Shown: piece after piece, positions 10,842 through 22,800 of the stretch
Layout of the letters: every line of letters starts with the position of its first letter
How positions within the stretch are numbered: position 1 is the first letter of the stretch
Assembly (NCBI GenBank): GCA_030272585.1
Contig: BSYQ01000004.1
Span: forward strand, 6,944,001 to 7,008,000
Origin: Bryopsis sp. KO-2023
Taxonomy: Eukaryota > Chlorophyta > Ulvophyceae > Bryopsidales > Bryopsidaceae
Length of the DNA: 64,000 bases
Direction of reading: 5' to 3'
The notes under the pieces: generated by a model
The model's input: only the letters and a program-made list of their open reading frames with translations
Databases searched by the model: none
What the model was told of the DNA's origin: nothing
Program-made: the position numbers and the translations under genes

Positions 10842-10995
10842 AAAATTGGAACGCAGCCCGACATCCGCGCGAGAAATTGGAAAGCCCCCAGTCCGACCCG
10901 CGGGGCCCCTCGTCAGCCAAAAAATTGGAACGCAGCCCGACATCCGCGCGAGAAATTGGAAAGCCCCCCCAGTCCGACCCGCGGGTCCCCTCGCC
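10842..10995 (+). repeat. Two tandem copies of a ~77-bp GC-rich unit
   Basis: AAAAAATTGGAACGCAGCCC ... AGTCCGACCCGCGGG occurs twice in a row with one or two base differences. It begins a GC-rich block (to about 11830) unlike the AT-rich flanks. Confidence 0.85.
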
Positions 10996-11407
10996 GGCAC
11001 CCCCTTACCTCGCCGCGCGGCGCCCGACTCGGGCGGTCGACTGCGGCGAGCTGCGAGCGGAGCTGGGAACACTGCGACCACTGCGCGCGTCGCGACGGAG
11101 AAGCGGGATCTGGGAAACACGTGGCAGCCGCTGCCCTGCCCTGCCGAGGGTCGACGACCGACAGGCGAGTGCCCCCATCGCGTCGCCGTTTTCGTTGGGT
11201 TTCTGTTTTGGGGGGGGGAGTTGTCTTACCAACCAAACAAACGAAACGACGACGAAAAAAGGAAGGGGGGGGAGAAGGGGGTAGTTTTTCAGACCGTGTT
11301 TTCTTGCACGAACAGGATGCCGAAGGAGGGAAGGGGAAAAGAGGGGTGGGAAAAGGTGCTCGAAAGCTACCGAAAGAGCAGGGTTTGGAAAGTGGGGTCC
11401 GGGGTGA

Positions 11408-13198
11408 AGAAGACGCCTGACTGGGTGTTGGACAAAAAAAAAAGATATCGATCAAGAGTTCTGGAGCCAGCACCCGTTCAGACTTGCGCGCCCCGGCCTC
11501 GAAGGACCCCCCCAACCCAAGCCTTCGGAGCCCAGCCAAGCAAGGGAAACGACCGAGGGGGCTGGCCCACCAAGGGGCGTGGAGTTGGGTCCGGCCACGA
11601 CGAGGGAGGATCCACGGGAGTTTTGTCCGGACGGGTGGACGAGAAAGCTGAGCAGCGCCGAGCTCAAATACTACGGGCAGGCGTTATACTCGAGCAAGGG
11701 GATCCCGAAAAGGACGGTGGAGGTCTACCACAACCCCCGCCCCCCGTTTGCGCCGACGTCGTGCCCGGACCCCCTGCAATATTCCATGAGAAGAGGGTTC
11801 GTGTGGGCGCCGAAAAGCCTCTTGCGGTGCAAGGTAAGCCTCCTCGCTTTTTTGTTCCCGCTCGGTTGGAATTCGATTCCTGACCTTTTTTCAAGACTCT
11901 TTCTGAGGAAAAACAAATCCTCAATTGACGGTTTACTGCAAGTCGGTTGGAATTCGATTCCAGACCTTTTTTCAAGACTCTTTTTGAGGAAAGACAAATC
12001 GTCAATTGACGGTTTACTGCAAGTCGGTTGGAATTCGATTCCAGACCTTTTTTTTAGACTCTTTCTGAGGAGAAACAAATCGTCAATTGACGATTTACTG
12101 CAAGTCGGTTGGAATTCGATTCCAGACCTTTTTTTTAGACTCTTTCTGAGGAAAAACAAATCGTCAATTGACGATTTACTGCAAGTCGGTTGGAATTCGA
12201 TTCCGGACCTTTTTTCAAGACTCTTTTTGAGGAAAAACAAATCGTCAATTGATGGTTTACTGCAAGTCGGTTGGAATTCGATTCCGGACCTTTTTTTTAG
12301 ACTCTTTCTAAGAAAAAAAAGGCACCTTTCGCTCTTCTTCCAAAGGGAAAGTTCCTGGTGAGTGCAAACCAACGCGAAAGGGAACTTTCCTTTTCGCTTC
12401 TTCGTTTTGGATCCAATCGTGCATGTGCTCAGGTCGTTTGCGAGTGCGGCAAAGAGTTCACCTCGAAGGGGTGGTACCGAAACGTCCGAACGATCGTCGA
12501 CCTCGAGGACGAGGTGCTCTTCTTCACGGAGTACTTGGGGTGCTCTTGTGGCGCCACGAAACTCGCTTGGGACCCCTCGATCATGGACCAACTGCCGGTG
12601 AACATAAGGGCGAAGTTCGATTTCGTGTTCACCCACAAGAAGGCGTGCACACGTGCCGTCGTTTGGGAATGCGCGACGAGCGGGGCGTCGATCGCGTCCG
12701 TCACTCGGGGCATCGAAGAACGCCACCACCGAAAGTGGTTGGCGAACGCGGGCCTCTACCTCGGGGATTGCAAAGCATGGGGCAGGAGCCGTTTCACGAC
12801 CCAACAGATGGGCTCGTTCGAGCCCTTCCCGCCTTGCCATTCCACCCCGGGGGACAAATGGTTCTTGGCGTTGGTCGTGCAGGAAGTGCTCGAACGGGTG
12901 CACGTGATCAAGCGGGGGTTGCGATCGGTCGGCGGGGTGGTCCTCAAAATCGACGGCACCCGGAAAATCGCCAAGAAGCTCCTGAACGAGGAGGCCCAGT
13001 GGTCGGTGTCGGTGCAGAACGAGCACGGGCAGATCCTCTCGACGGTCCTCACGGCTGGTGAGGGCGTCGAGGATCTGAAATGGATGGGCACCCAACTCGT
13101 GCGGAGGTACGACGACCTGGGCTTCCCCGTTCCGGAGCTTCTTTACGTCGACAAGGATTGCTGCAGCGAGAAATGGCGGAGAGTCTTCCCCAGCTGGG
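11408..13198 (+). CDS. DUF6729-like protein, 3' end lost to an LTR
   Basis: Two exons join in phase 0: exon A ends at 11833 (CTGCGGTGCAAG-type end before GTAAGC) and exon B starts at 12433 after GCTCAG. Exon A reads RKLSSAELKYYGQAL ... RRGFVWAPKSLLRCK; exon B reads VVCECGKEFTSKGWYRNVR ... and later YLGCSCGATKLAW, HKKACTRAVV, VLKIDGTRKIAKKL, NEHGQILSTVLTAGEG and PELLYVDKDCCSEKW. These blocks match, from memory, the DUF6729 family of uncharacterised proteins in fish and invertebrates: CxC zinc-knuckle pairs, then a DDE-like core with acidic residues in KIDGT and YVDKDC. Family members normally continue with a DVWHFMRR-type region; here the frame is cut at 13198 by the LTR of element A. The 5' start is unresolved: the frame is open from 11408 without an ATG, and an ATG at 11317 lies in another frame. 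Probably transposon-derived; function unknown. Confidence 0.72.
11862..12330. repeat. Six 81-bp repeats inside the DUF6729-like gene's intron
   Basis: TCGGTTGGAATTCGATTCC starts at 11862, 11943, 12024, 12105, 12186 and 12267, exactly 81 bp apart, with little divergence. The period is 27 codons, and no stop occurs in one plus frame or one minus frame, so intron retention would add 27-residue repeats. The unit includes a TCAATTGA core. The intron (11834-12432) has normal GT and AG ends. Confidence 0.95.
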
Positions 13199-13438
13199 TG
13201 TTTAGAACCTCTCCTGCACGACCTTGTCGCCAAAAGAAGCCCCCTGGACAGCCCCTTGAAGTCCTTTAACCCTCCAACCCCATGGGTCCCATCAACCACG
13301 TGGAGGAACCTAGCAAGCTAGGCGGACACCCTGTCCAGTCACATCACCCATCAGGGGGATGTGACATCGACCACCCACTACACCACGCCACCCACATGGC
13401 TAGTGGAGGCGGCACACTCAGGCAAGGAGGGCATAACA
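13199..13438 (-). repeat. Element A LTR (3' copy)
   Basis: 240 bp, begins TGTTTAGAAC and ends GGGCATAACA in plus orientation. Nearly identical to 38031-38271. It directly truncates the DUF6729-like exon. Confidence 0.95.
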
Positions 13439-14003
13439 GTCCTCCCCCTCCGATGAGTCTCCACCTGGTGACTCGTGCCTCTGGAGCATATGCTGCTATT
13501 GCAACATACCTTGATAACCTGGAGCAGTTATCCTCGTGTGGTCAATAGAGCAGATGGGTTCACAAGATACTCTTGTACCTTAGCTATCGGTTACCCCTTT
13601 AGCTATGCGGACCACCCACATCTCTCTACAATGGATAATCAGTTGACTATTGTCCCACTGATTCTACCAACATCCAACACACCCATTCTTGGTGGCGAAC
13701 CAAGACACCATATCAATTCCTCCCGAATTGGTATCCATACTCTCACACCTGCACATCCGCTTATGCAGTAAGAAGATGCGATACCCAACACTTCTTCTTA
13801 TTCAACTTCACCTTCCTGTTTCGGAAGCAAGTCGACTCCCATTATGCGAGAAACCCAAAGTCAAGGTAGCTAACCTTCAACTAAGGCAGGTCCATTAGTT
13901 GAAAGTATTCCATACAAACAACTTGATTTTTCTGATCACGAACCCCTCTCCATATCAGTACTCCCCTTCCTGATCACGAAGAAAACACTCAACCCTACAC
14001 AAG
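13439..14003 (-). other. Element A untranslated region
   Basis: Between the LTR and the chromodomain end of A. A polypurine tract (minus strand GGAGGGGGAGGA) abuts the LTR. No gene seen. Confidence 0.7.
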
Positions 14004-14893
14004 TCACGAACGAAGTCGCCTACTTCGACGCACTTGTTTCAGGGGAACCAACGTTGGTTTCTTAAACTCTTCAATCATTTCCCGGGCATTCTCCAGATTT
14101 GCCTCAGGCTCCCATGAATTATGTTCATGCGAGTATCCCAACCACTTCACCAAGTATTGCGGGACTACTCGTCGACCTGTCTTTACCTCTCGGTAGTCGA
14201 GGAGTTTCTCAACCTCAAACTCAAGCTCACCCTCAATCTCAACTGGAGGTGGCGGAGGTTGTGTCCTACCATGCTTCCAATACCTCTTCAGAAGTGAAGC
14301 ATGAAAGACCGGGTGGATCGGAAGTGACTCAGGCAGTTCCAGCCGGAATGCAACCTGTTCGGCCATCGACCTTCGCTTTTGGACACCTTCCAAAACGCGG
14401 AAAGGACCCAACCATCGTGGCAACAACTTCCTACGACCGGGATGTTCAGTTTAATATGTCTAGCATCCAGCAAGACCATATCTCCCACTTGAATATCGAC
14501 CGGACGTCTGCGCGCATCAGCATAGGATTTCATCCTTTGCTGAGCCGCTTCCAAACACCGTTTTGCCTTGACAATCGCCTCGCGAATGTCCTCAGTCATC
14601 TTCTTCACCGCCGGTACCCCCACTTGGGTTTTACTCCTTCCACCTTGATCACCTGATCCTCTGGTAGGGAGTTGCACCGTCAACGGCGTCCACGGATCTC
14701 TACCGTAGTTCAAGAAGAACGGCGTCTCATCAGTGGCCATTGACTTGGAATTATTCATTGCAAATTCCACCACTGGTAACAAATCACTCCAATCATTCTG
14801 GCGCGGTCCAACGAAATGTCTCAGGGTATCCTCGAGGACTCTATTCATCGCTTCGGTCTGACCATCAGTCTGTGGATGGAAAGCCGTCGATAA
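14004..14893 (-). pseudogene. Element A integrase C-terminal part and chromodomain
   Basis: Fossil chromovirus coding piece. It shows an integrase tail (FVGPRQNDWSDLLPVVEFA), a GPFRVLEGV segment and a chromodomain (VVPQYLVKWLGYSHEHNSW). A chromodomain tethers integration to marked chromatin in this clade. Close relative of the same region in element B. Confidence 0.93.
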
Positions 14894-15342
14894 CGCCTGA
14901 TCATACTATGGATCTGATCGATCTTCCAAAACTAAGGTAATATTAGGTCACAGCAGTAATCCGACATCATAACTGCGTCCTAGAACCGATTTTAGCAATG
15001 ATCGTTTTTTTTTTTTTTTTTTTTCATTTTTGGCTGATCGGTGATCGTGATCGTGATCGGCCGATCAAATGTTGATCGTGCTCTTGATCGTCCGATCACA
15101 AGTTGATCGTGATCGTGATCGGTTCGCCGATCACCGATCTGATCGGTTGTTCCGATCACGATCCCGATCACGATCAAGCGCCGCGACCTGTCGGCACTTC
15201 ATCGGCTGACCTTGATCGGTGTGATCGTGATCGGCCGATCGTGATCGGACCTGCATCCGATCATGATTGGTATTGATCATTTGATCGATGAATTGATCGG
15301 TCTCGCGAAAATACCGACAAGTCACCACCCACAGGTGTTTCT

Positions 15343-15418
15343 GAGGTGGAAGGATTCGAACCGGGTACCTAACGGATTAGAAGCATACTCACTAATGCTT
15401 AGACCACTCGGAGCCACG
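15343..15418 (-). other. tRNA-like module, left arm of MITE-1
   Basis: Minus strand: an A-box-like GTGGCTCCGAGTGGTCTAAGC, then a B box GGTTCGAATCC within CCCGGTTCGAATCCTTCC. The length is that of a tRNA but no convincing anticodon stem forms, so it is a relic or Pol III promoter module rather than a working tRNA. Confidence 0.7.
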
Positions 15419-15501
15419 GTTTGTAGGTCATCCGTGTCATTATATACGTGATCTGTCAGTCCGACAAACTGAGGTATATAATGACACGGATGACCTAGTA
15501 A

Positions 15502-15580
15502 CCGTGGCTCCGAGTGGTCCAAGCGTTAATGCGTCTGTCTCTAGTCTGTTAGGTCCCAGGTTCGAATCCCTGCACCCCAG
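15502..15580 (+). other. tRNA-like module, right arm of MITE-1
   Basis: Plus strand: CCGTGGCTCCGAGTGGTCC (A-box-like) and CAGGTTCGAATCCCTG (B box and T-arm). Inverted partner of 15343-15418, somewhat diverged between the boxes. Confidence 0.7.
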
Positions 15581-15935
15581 AAACACCTGCGGGATGGACC
15601 GATCAATTGACCGATCATGATCCGATCTAATCGGCATCTCTGATCACGATCACGATCACGATCAAGCGTCTCGCCTTGTCGGCGCTTGATCGGCCGATGT
15701 TGGACGGTGTGATCGGCCGATGTTGGACGGTGTGATCGTGATCGGCCGATCAAAGTTGGCCGATTAAATCGGTCAGCCGATCAGATTGGTGATCGGCCGA
15801 TCTCCATCGATGATCGGCCAAACCGATTTGATCGGCGATCGATCTGATCGGAAAAACCCGATCACGATTTAATCGGTCGGACCGATCAATCCACGACCGA
15901 TTAGATCGTGATCGGATCCATAGTATGCGCCTGAT

Positions 15936-18365
15936 TGACTCCCAAGGTACGACATAGTTCTTTGAAGAACTTCGACGTCCACCTTGTATCCCTGTCACTG
16001 ATGAGAGTCTTAGGAAGACCGTGTGAACGGAAAACCTCACCAACAAACAGCCTCGCCGATTCAACCGCATCACAAGTCGTATGTGTAGCAACACATCGAA
16101 CCATCTTTGTGAGTCTGTCTACGAAGACAATGATGGCATCGAATCCACTCGAACCCGACTTAGGCAAATCAGTAATCAAATCCATGGATACTGATTCCCA
16201 TCTACCATCCGGTACACGTAAAGGTTGTAGAGGACCTGGCACCTTGCCGCGTCGGTGCTTATTCCTCTGACACGAATCACATCCTTTCACAAAGTTTGCG
16301 ATATCACCCTCAACGCCAGGCCACCAAAAGTGTTTCAGAACTGCCCTTTGGGTCTTGCGGATCCCAAAGTGTCCGGCATACACACTTTCATGACTTCCAA
16401 TCAGGATCTCTTGCCTTAAGCCATCCCAATCAGGTACCACTATACGTGCCCCATTCCAACACAAGCCTGAGTCATAGTGACAACCATGAGCGGCGACCTC
16501 ACTGGTTTCAAACCACTCATCTTGTGCCAACCCCTCAAGAATTCTATCACTGAGCACCGACGTACCGGTCCGGGGCGAGGACGGATCCCCTTTCCAAGTT
16601 GGTCGTTTCTGGCCACCTCCCAGCTCCGAGAGTATTCCGATCTGCTGAGAATACGACGGATATCGTGACAAGGGATCTGCCACGTTCGTCCGACCCGGCC
16701 TGTATTCCCACTCGAACCGAAAACCCTGGAGGACTTCGAGCCAACGTGCCGATCTCCGTGAAAGAGTTTCTTGGGAATGGAAATATGTATTAGGCTGATG
16801 ATCACACACCACCTTAAACATACGCACATCCAAGTAGCAACGCCACAACTTCAGAGCGTGTACCACGGCGAATATTTCTTTGTCCCCGGTGCTCCAATTA
16901 AGTTGTGCTCCAGATAACTTCCGACTTTCGAAAGCTATTGGATGTCCCTCTTGCAACAAGATTGCCCCGATTGCATAATCCGAAGCATCAGCAATCACTT
17001 CGAAATCCTTATCGAAGTTAGGCATTGCCAAACAAGGCGCATTCGTTAAGCTTTCCTTAACTCCTTTGAATGCCTTTTGACAATCCTCAGTCCAACTCCA
17101 CTCCTTGCCCTTCCTAAGCAAGTTAGTGAGTGGGGCAACAAGTTTGCTGTACCCTTGCACAAACCTCCGAAAGTAATTCGACAGCCCAAGGAAAGAACGT
17201 AACTCATTTACATCCTTCGGGACAGGCCATTCGAATACCTTTGCAGTCTTACGAGTATCCACCGTAATACCGTCTCGGTTTACCACAAAACCAAGATAAT
17301 GGAGCTCATTCTTGAAGAAATCACACTTAGACTTCTTAAGAAAGACCTTGTGCTCACGCAACCGTTCCAATACGGCTCGTAAATGTTGCACATGCTCCTC
17401 GGGGGTTTTGCTGAATACGAGTATATCATCCAAGTATATCAGGACCGACTTCCCGATCATACCGGTGAAAACCCGATTCATCCACGTCTGGAATATCGCT
17501 GGTGCGTTGCACAAACCCATTGGCAACACCCGATATTCATACAGACCAAACGGGGTCTTGAAAGCAGTCTTCGGTTGGTCTGGTTCCTTCACTCGAAGTT
17601 GCCAGTACCCTGCTTTCAAGTCCAAGGCCGAAAAGAACTTCGCACCTTGCAACTGATCAAGGAGATCATCTATCCTTGGTAGAGGATATTGATTCCTGAT
17701 AGTCAGTTTGTTCAAACCTCTGTAGTCAACGCACATGCGCCGGGAACCATCAGGTTTGGGCACAAACAAGATAGGCGCTCCCCATGGACTACAGCTTGGT
17801 TTCACTAAACCCTTTTTCAACATGTCAGCGATTTGCTCCTCGATCTCTTTTCTTTCCTCTGGCGTATACCGAAACATAGGTCTATGAACCGGTTTCGCTC
17901 CAGGGATAAGATCGATCGCTGCATCCTCTTCACGAGCGGGTGGACGTTCAGCCAACTCATCCGCAAATCTGTCCTCATATTCATTCAACAAGTTTTCCAG
18001 CTCACTTGAATGAGACACAGATGGAAGGGATTCAGTTTCGGGTACCCCAGGTTCCTCCCCCTCAACAGGGTGCGGGACCTCCCGAACCAACACAAGAAAA
18101 GGGGAAAGCGAAGATTTCTTCAACCGCCTTTTCACTTGTGAGACACTCAACAAGGGATTGATCCGTGCATTCGATGGAGTAGGGGCACGTAACGCCAAAT
18201 CAGGCCGTAACGTGAGTCGGTTTCCCCGTGTGGATAGAACCGATGCACTGCCCACAGTGAAATCCATCAGAACTCGGTGATTGCGTAACCACACATCCCC
18301 AAGGTACAAATCAAAATGCTTGGCAGTGATCACTTGACACTCGATTTTCATCCGCAAGCCTTGCA
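15936..18365 (-). pseudogene. Element A reverse transcriptase, RNase H and integrase part
   Basis: Fossil pol piece: RT with IYLDDILVFS (YxDD-type active site), an RNase H region (VIADASDYAIGA), a zinc-binding and core integrase region (GCDSCQRNKHRRGKVPG; DLITDLP). It is bounded on one side by MITE-1 and on the other by MITE-2. Confidence 0.93.
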
Positions 18366-18881
18366 TTCGCAAGCAGACCTGGGCCCGACCGGACCGGCAG
18401 CGAAAAACCGGTCCGGTCCGGTCCAACCTGTCCATGGACCGGCTGACCTGTCCGGTCCTGTCCGGTCCAGCGAAAAAACGCCGGTCCTTGCAAGACCGGA
18501 CAGGTTGTGACCTGTCCGGTCCTGTCCACTCCGGTCCAGTCAACCTCGGAAATCTGCAGAAATCTGGACCGGTTTTCTGACAGATTTTCCGTTTTTAGAC
18601 AGGTCACACCCACATTTCGCCTTTATTAGACCGGCGATGTGACCTGTCTAAAACCGGAACGACCCTGTCTTGACAGGGTTGTTCTCCTGTTTTAGACCGA
18701 CCTGGAGCCTGTCTAGAACAGGTCGCACAATTAAGCACTTTTAACGTGCTAATTGTGTATCAATCGACTGAGAACTGATTCAATTGATTAAAGAACGAAG
18801 TATTATTTATTATTTGCATTTTTAATGCATGAATGACGTGAGCCAAGCCCACCAGCCACCAACTAGAGGGAGTCGGTCGAC

Positions 18882-18952
18882 TCAAGGAGGATTCGAACCC
18901 GGGTTGGCTAAGCCCGAGTCGAAGACACTATCACTAGTGGACCCCACCACAG
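18882..18952 (-). other. tRNA-like module, left arm of MITE-2
   Basis: Minus strand: GGGGTCCACTAGTGATAGTG (A-box-like), then CCCGGGTTCGAATCCTCC (B box). The inverted copy spans 19036-19093 and resumes at 26677-26700, because element B inserted between its A and B boxes. Confidence 0.7.
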
Positions 18953-19093
18953 GGACGCTCAAAAGGGGGCCGTTACTTTTAAGTACCCGTTTAATTTTGG
19001 AAAATTAAACGGGTACTTAAAAGTAACGGCCCCCTTTTGAGCGTCCCTGTGGTGGGGTCCACTAGTGATAGTGTCTTCGACTCGGGCTTAGCC

Positions 19094-19360
19094 TGTTAGA
19101 CTTGGGGGTGCAAGTCTAAGAAGAGCTAAAAACTAAAACTTATGAGTCCATGACCTTGAAGCCCATTAATACCATGACCCCCAAGGATCCTAGCGTCCCC
19201 GCATGGTACCTAGGACAACCATCCTAGGTGGGCACCCGACATAGGTCTAGTCATCATGACTAGACCTGACTCACATGTCCACGTCAGCATGACTACGCAT
19301 GACTGTACATGACTGTACATGACTGGACCTGACTGGATGTAGCTCTTAACATCCCTAACA
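19094..19360 (-). repeat. Element B LTR (3' copy)
   Basis: Starts TGTTAGACTTGGGGG and ends ACATCCCTAACA in plus orientation; contains three short CATGACTGTACATGACTG-type repeats. Matches 26405-26671. Confidence 0.95.
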
Positions 19361-19864
19361 TTCCTCCCCCCCTAATCAGTCTCCTCCTGGAGACTCCTTT
19401 CCTCACTTCTATATAGCCCATAGAATGATACAGAGTCCCACAACGAACCCCAACTCTTATCATTCAACTATATAAAGTGTTTCGATAACTTGGAGATGTT
19501 ATCATAAGTGTATTCGTCAGAATAAGCCCCTACTCTGATATAGGTCATCCGAGTCCTTCTCATACACGGAGTGCTTCTCGGATCTACCAAGACCATACAC
19601 TTCTCTACACTGGTGGCGAACCAATGTACATCAACTGAAGTCTCGCAACTTCATCTACTTCCATTTATATTCTCATTTTGAATGGATCCCATCTAGAGTT
19701 CAAAATAGAATATAGCGAGAAATTCAATTTAGTTCACTAGTTCATTGAAAATGAGATATGTTCTTAAACATGTCCTCACTTAACAAGAACTTGATCTCGT
19801 TCACAAGATCTGGAACTCTTTTCATATCGACACTCGATTATGAAGAAACATTACCCCACACAAG

Positions 19865-22800
19865 TCACGAACGAAGTCGCCTACTTCGACGTACCGGTAT
19901 AGGGGGAATCAACGTTGATTTCTTTCTGTTCTGGTACTGCTCTACCAGCTCCCGAGCGTTCTCCAAATTCGCTTCAGGCTCCCAAGAGTTGTGCTCATGT
20001 GAGTATCCCGTCCACTTTACCAAGTATTGCGGAACTACTCGTCGACCGACCTTTACTTCACGGTAGTCGAGGAGGTCTTCTACCTCATACTCCAGTTCTT
20101 CCTGTATATCCACAGGTGGCGGAGGAGGTTGTGTCTTTCCATGCGACCAATACCTCTTAAGTAAAGAAGCATGAAAGACGGGATGAATAGGAAGCGAATC
20201 AGGCAATTCCAATCGGAACGCGACCTGTTCTGCCATCGGTTTTCGTTTTTGGACACCTTCCAAAACACGAAAAGGACCCAACCAACGTGGCAATAACTTC
20301 CTTGATCCAGGGTGTTTCAATTTGATATGTCGTGCATCCAGCAAGACCATATCGCCTACTTGAACATCAACTGGACACCTACGCACATCGGCATAAGTCT
20401 TCATCCTTTGCTGAGCACTTTCTAAACACCGCTTTGCTTTGACAATCGCCTCACGAATGTCCTCGGTCATCTTCTTCACCGCCGGTACTCCAATCTGTGT
20501 CCTTTGTCTACTCAGACCTCCAGGACCCATGACATTCGATGTCTTGGATGGAAGTTGTACCGTTAATGGTGTCCACGGATCTCTACCGTAGTTCAAGAAG
20601 AACGGTGTTTCACCAGTAGCCATCGACTTAGAGTTGTTCAAGGCAAACTCTACCACCGGCAACAAGTCACTCCAATCTCTTTGACGAGGTCCTACGAAAT
20701 GCCGTAAGGTATCTTCGAGGATCCTATTCATTGCTTCAGTCTGTCCATCACTCTGTGGATGAAAAGCTGTCGACAATGCTTGAGTGACCCCTAAGGTCTT
20801 ACAAAGCTCTCTAAAGAACTTTGAAGTCCACCTAGGATCTCTATCGCTTACGAGGTGCTTAGGAAGGCCGTGCAAACGGAAGACCTCAGTAACGAAGAGT
20901 TTCGCCGTTTGTACCGCATCACACGTAGTGTGCGTTGGTACGCATCGCACCATCTTTGTGAGTCGATCCACAAAAACTAAGATGGCATCAAATGCTTCTG
21001 CTCCTGATTTAGGTAAATCAGTAATCAAATCCATTGAAACTGATTCCCATCGACCATCAGGTATACGTAAAGGTTGCAAAGGACCAGGCACCTTGCCGCG
21101 TCGGTGTTTGTTCCTTTGACATGCATCGCATCCTTTTACAAAGTTTGCGATATCTCCCTCTACGCCAGGCCACCAAAAGTATTTCAAGACTGTTCTTTGG
21201 GTCTTGCGGATCCCAAAATGTCCTGCATATACACTTGCATGGCTATCATGTAGGATGTCTTCTCTAAGATTATCCCAATTTGGTACTACTACTCGTGCAC
21301 CATTCCACCACAGGCCTGAGTGCTTTTGACAACCTGAAGCGGCGACATCTTCGGTTTCAAACCACTCATCCCTAGTGATCCCCTCAGTCAATCTCTCCTT
21401 TAGCATCGACGTACCGGGCCGGGGCGAGGACGGATCCCCATTCCAAGTTGGTCGTTTCTGGCCACCTCCCAGCTCCGAGAGTATTCCGATCTGCTGAGAA
21501 TACGACGGATATCGTGACAAGGGGTCTGCCACGTTCGTCCGACCCGGCCTGTATTCCCACTCGAACCGGAACCCCTGGAGGACTTCGAGCCAACGTGCCG
21601 ACCTTCGAGAGAGAGTTTCCTGGGAATGGAAATATGTGTTAGGCTGGTGATCACACACCACCTTAAACACACGCACATCCAGGTAGCATCGCCACAACTT
21701 AAGAGCATGCACTACGGCGAACATTTCCTTGTCACCTATGCTCCAGTTAAGTTGGGCTCCTGATAACTTTCGACTTTCAAAAGCTATAGGATGTCCCTCT
21801 TGCAACAAGATTGCACCGATCGCGTAATCCGAAGCATCCGCGACAACTTCAAAATCTTTTTCGAAGTTAGGCATTGCCAAACAAGGTGCATGTGTTAAAT
21901 TCTCTTTAACACCATCAAAGCCTCTTTGACAATCCTCGGTCCAACTCCACTCTTTACCCTTCCTAAGTAAATTTGTGAGTGGGGCTACAAGCTTGCTGTA
22001 ACCTTGCACAAATCTCCGGAAATAGTTAGAGAGCCCTAAAAATGAACGCAATTCCGCAACGTTCTTTGGGACTGGCCACTCTACTACTTTCTCTGTTTTC
22101 CTCTTATCAGCGGAAATACCATCTTGATTTATAACAAATCCAAGATAGTGAAGCTCTTTCTTAAAGAAATCACATTTTGATCTCTTCAAGAGCATTTTGT
22201 GCTCACGCAAGCGTTTCATCACTGCTCGCAAATGTTGCACATGTTCCTCCGGAGTTTTGCTGAATACAAGTATGTCATCGAGGTATATTAGGACCGACTT
22301 CCCAATCATACCCGAGAATACCCGATTCATCCAAGTCTGGAATATTGCAGGTGCATTCGTCAAGCCCATTGGAAGCACTTTATATTCAAACAGACCGAAT
22401 GGGGTTTTGAAAGCAGTCTTCGGTTGGTCCGGCTCCTTCACTCGAAGTTGCCAATACCCTGCTTTCAAATCTAAGGCCGAAAAGTATTTCGAACCTTGAA
22501 GTTGATCAAGGAGATCATCTATCCTTGGTAGTGGATATTGATTCCTGATCGTCAACTTATTTAAGCCTCTATAGTCGATACACATCCGTCGAGTACCATC
22601 CGGTTTGGGAACAAACAAGATTGGTGCACCCCACGGACTACAACTAGGCTTAATCAAACCCTTCTGCAGCATATCAGAGACTTGCTCCTCAATCTCTTTT
22701 CTTTCACCTGGTGTGTAACGAAACATTGGTCTATGTACCGGTTTCGCTCCAGGGACAAGATCAATTGCTGCATCCTCTTCTCGAGATGGAGGGCATTCCG

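Larger units (their letters stand above)
14902..15927. mobile_element. MITE-1: foldback with tRNA-like arms and GATCG motif array
   Basis: 1026 bp inside element A's integrase region. Terminal inverted repeats CATACTATGGATC (14902-14914 and 15915-15927). Flanking 8-bp duplication CGCCTGAT (14894-14901 and 15928-15935). Both flanks of the core are packed with GATCGTGATCGGCCGATC-type palindromes. The centre (15335-15590) folds back on itself and carries a tRNA-like sequence in each arm. No coding capacity, so it must be mobilised in trans. The 8-bp duplication suggests hAT; the terminus is not a typical hAT end. Confidence 0.9.

Noticed and set aside
11725-13299. 524-codon minus-strand frame
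   Set aside because: It is antisense to the DUF6729-like exons and runs through the 81-bp repeats, which happen to be open on both strands. The plus-strand frame has family motifs and proper splice sites.
15343-15580. Genuine tRNA genes in MITE-1, MITE-2 and MITE-3
   Set aside because: A- and B-box matches are good, but acceptor and anticodon stems do not pair well and the copies lie in transposon arms.
14902-15927. CRISPR-like array (regular GATCG repeats)
   Set aside because: Units are irregularly spaced, palindromic, lack unique spacers, and sit in a transposon in eukaryotic DNA.
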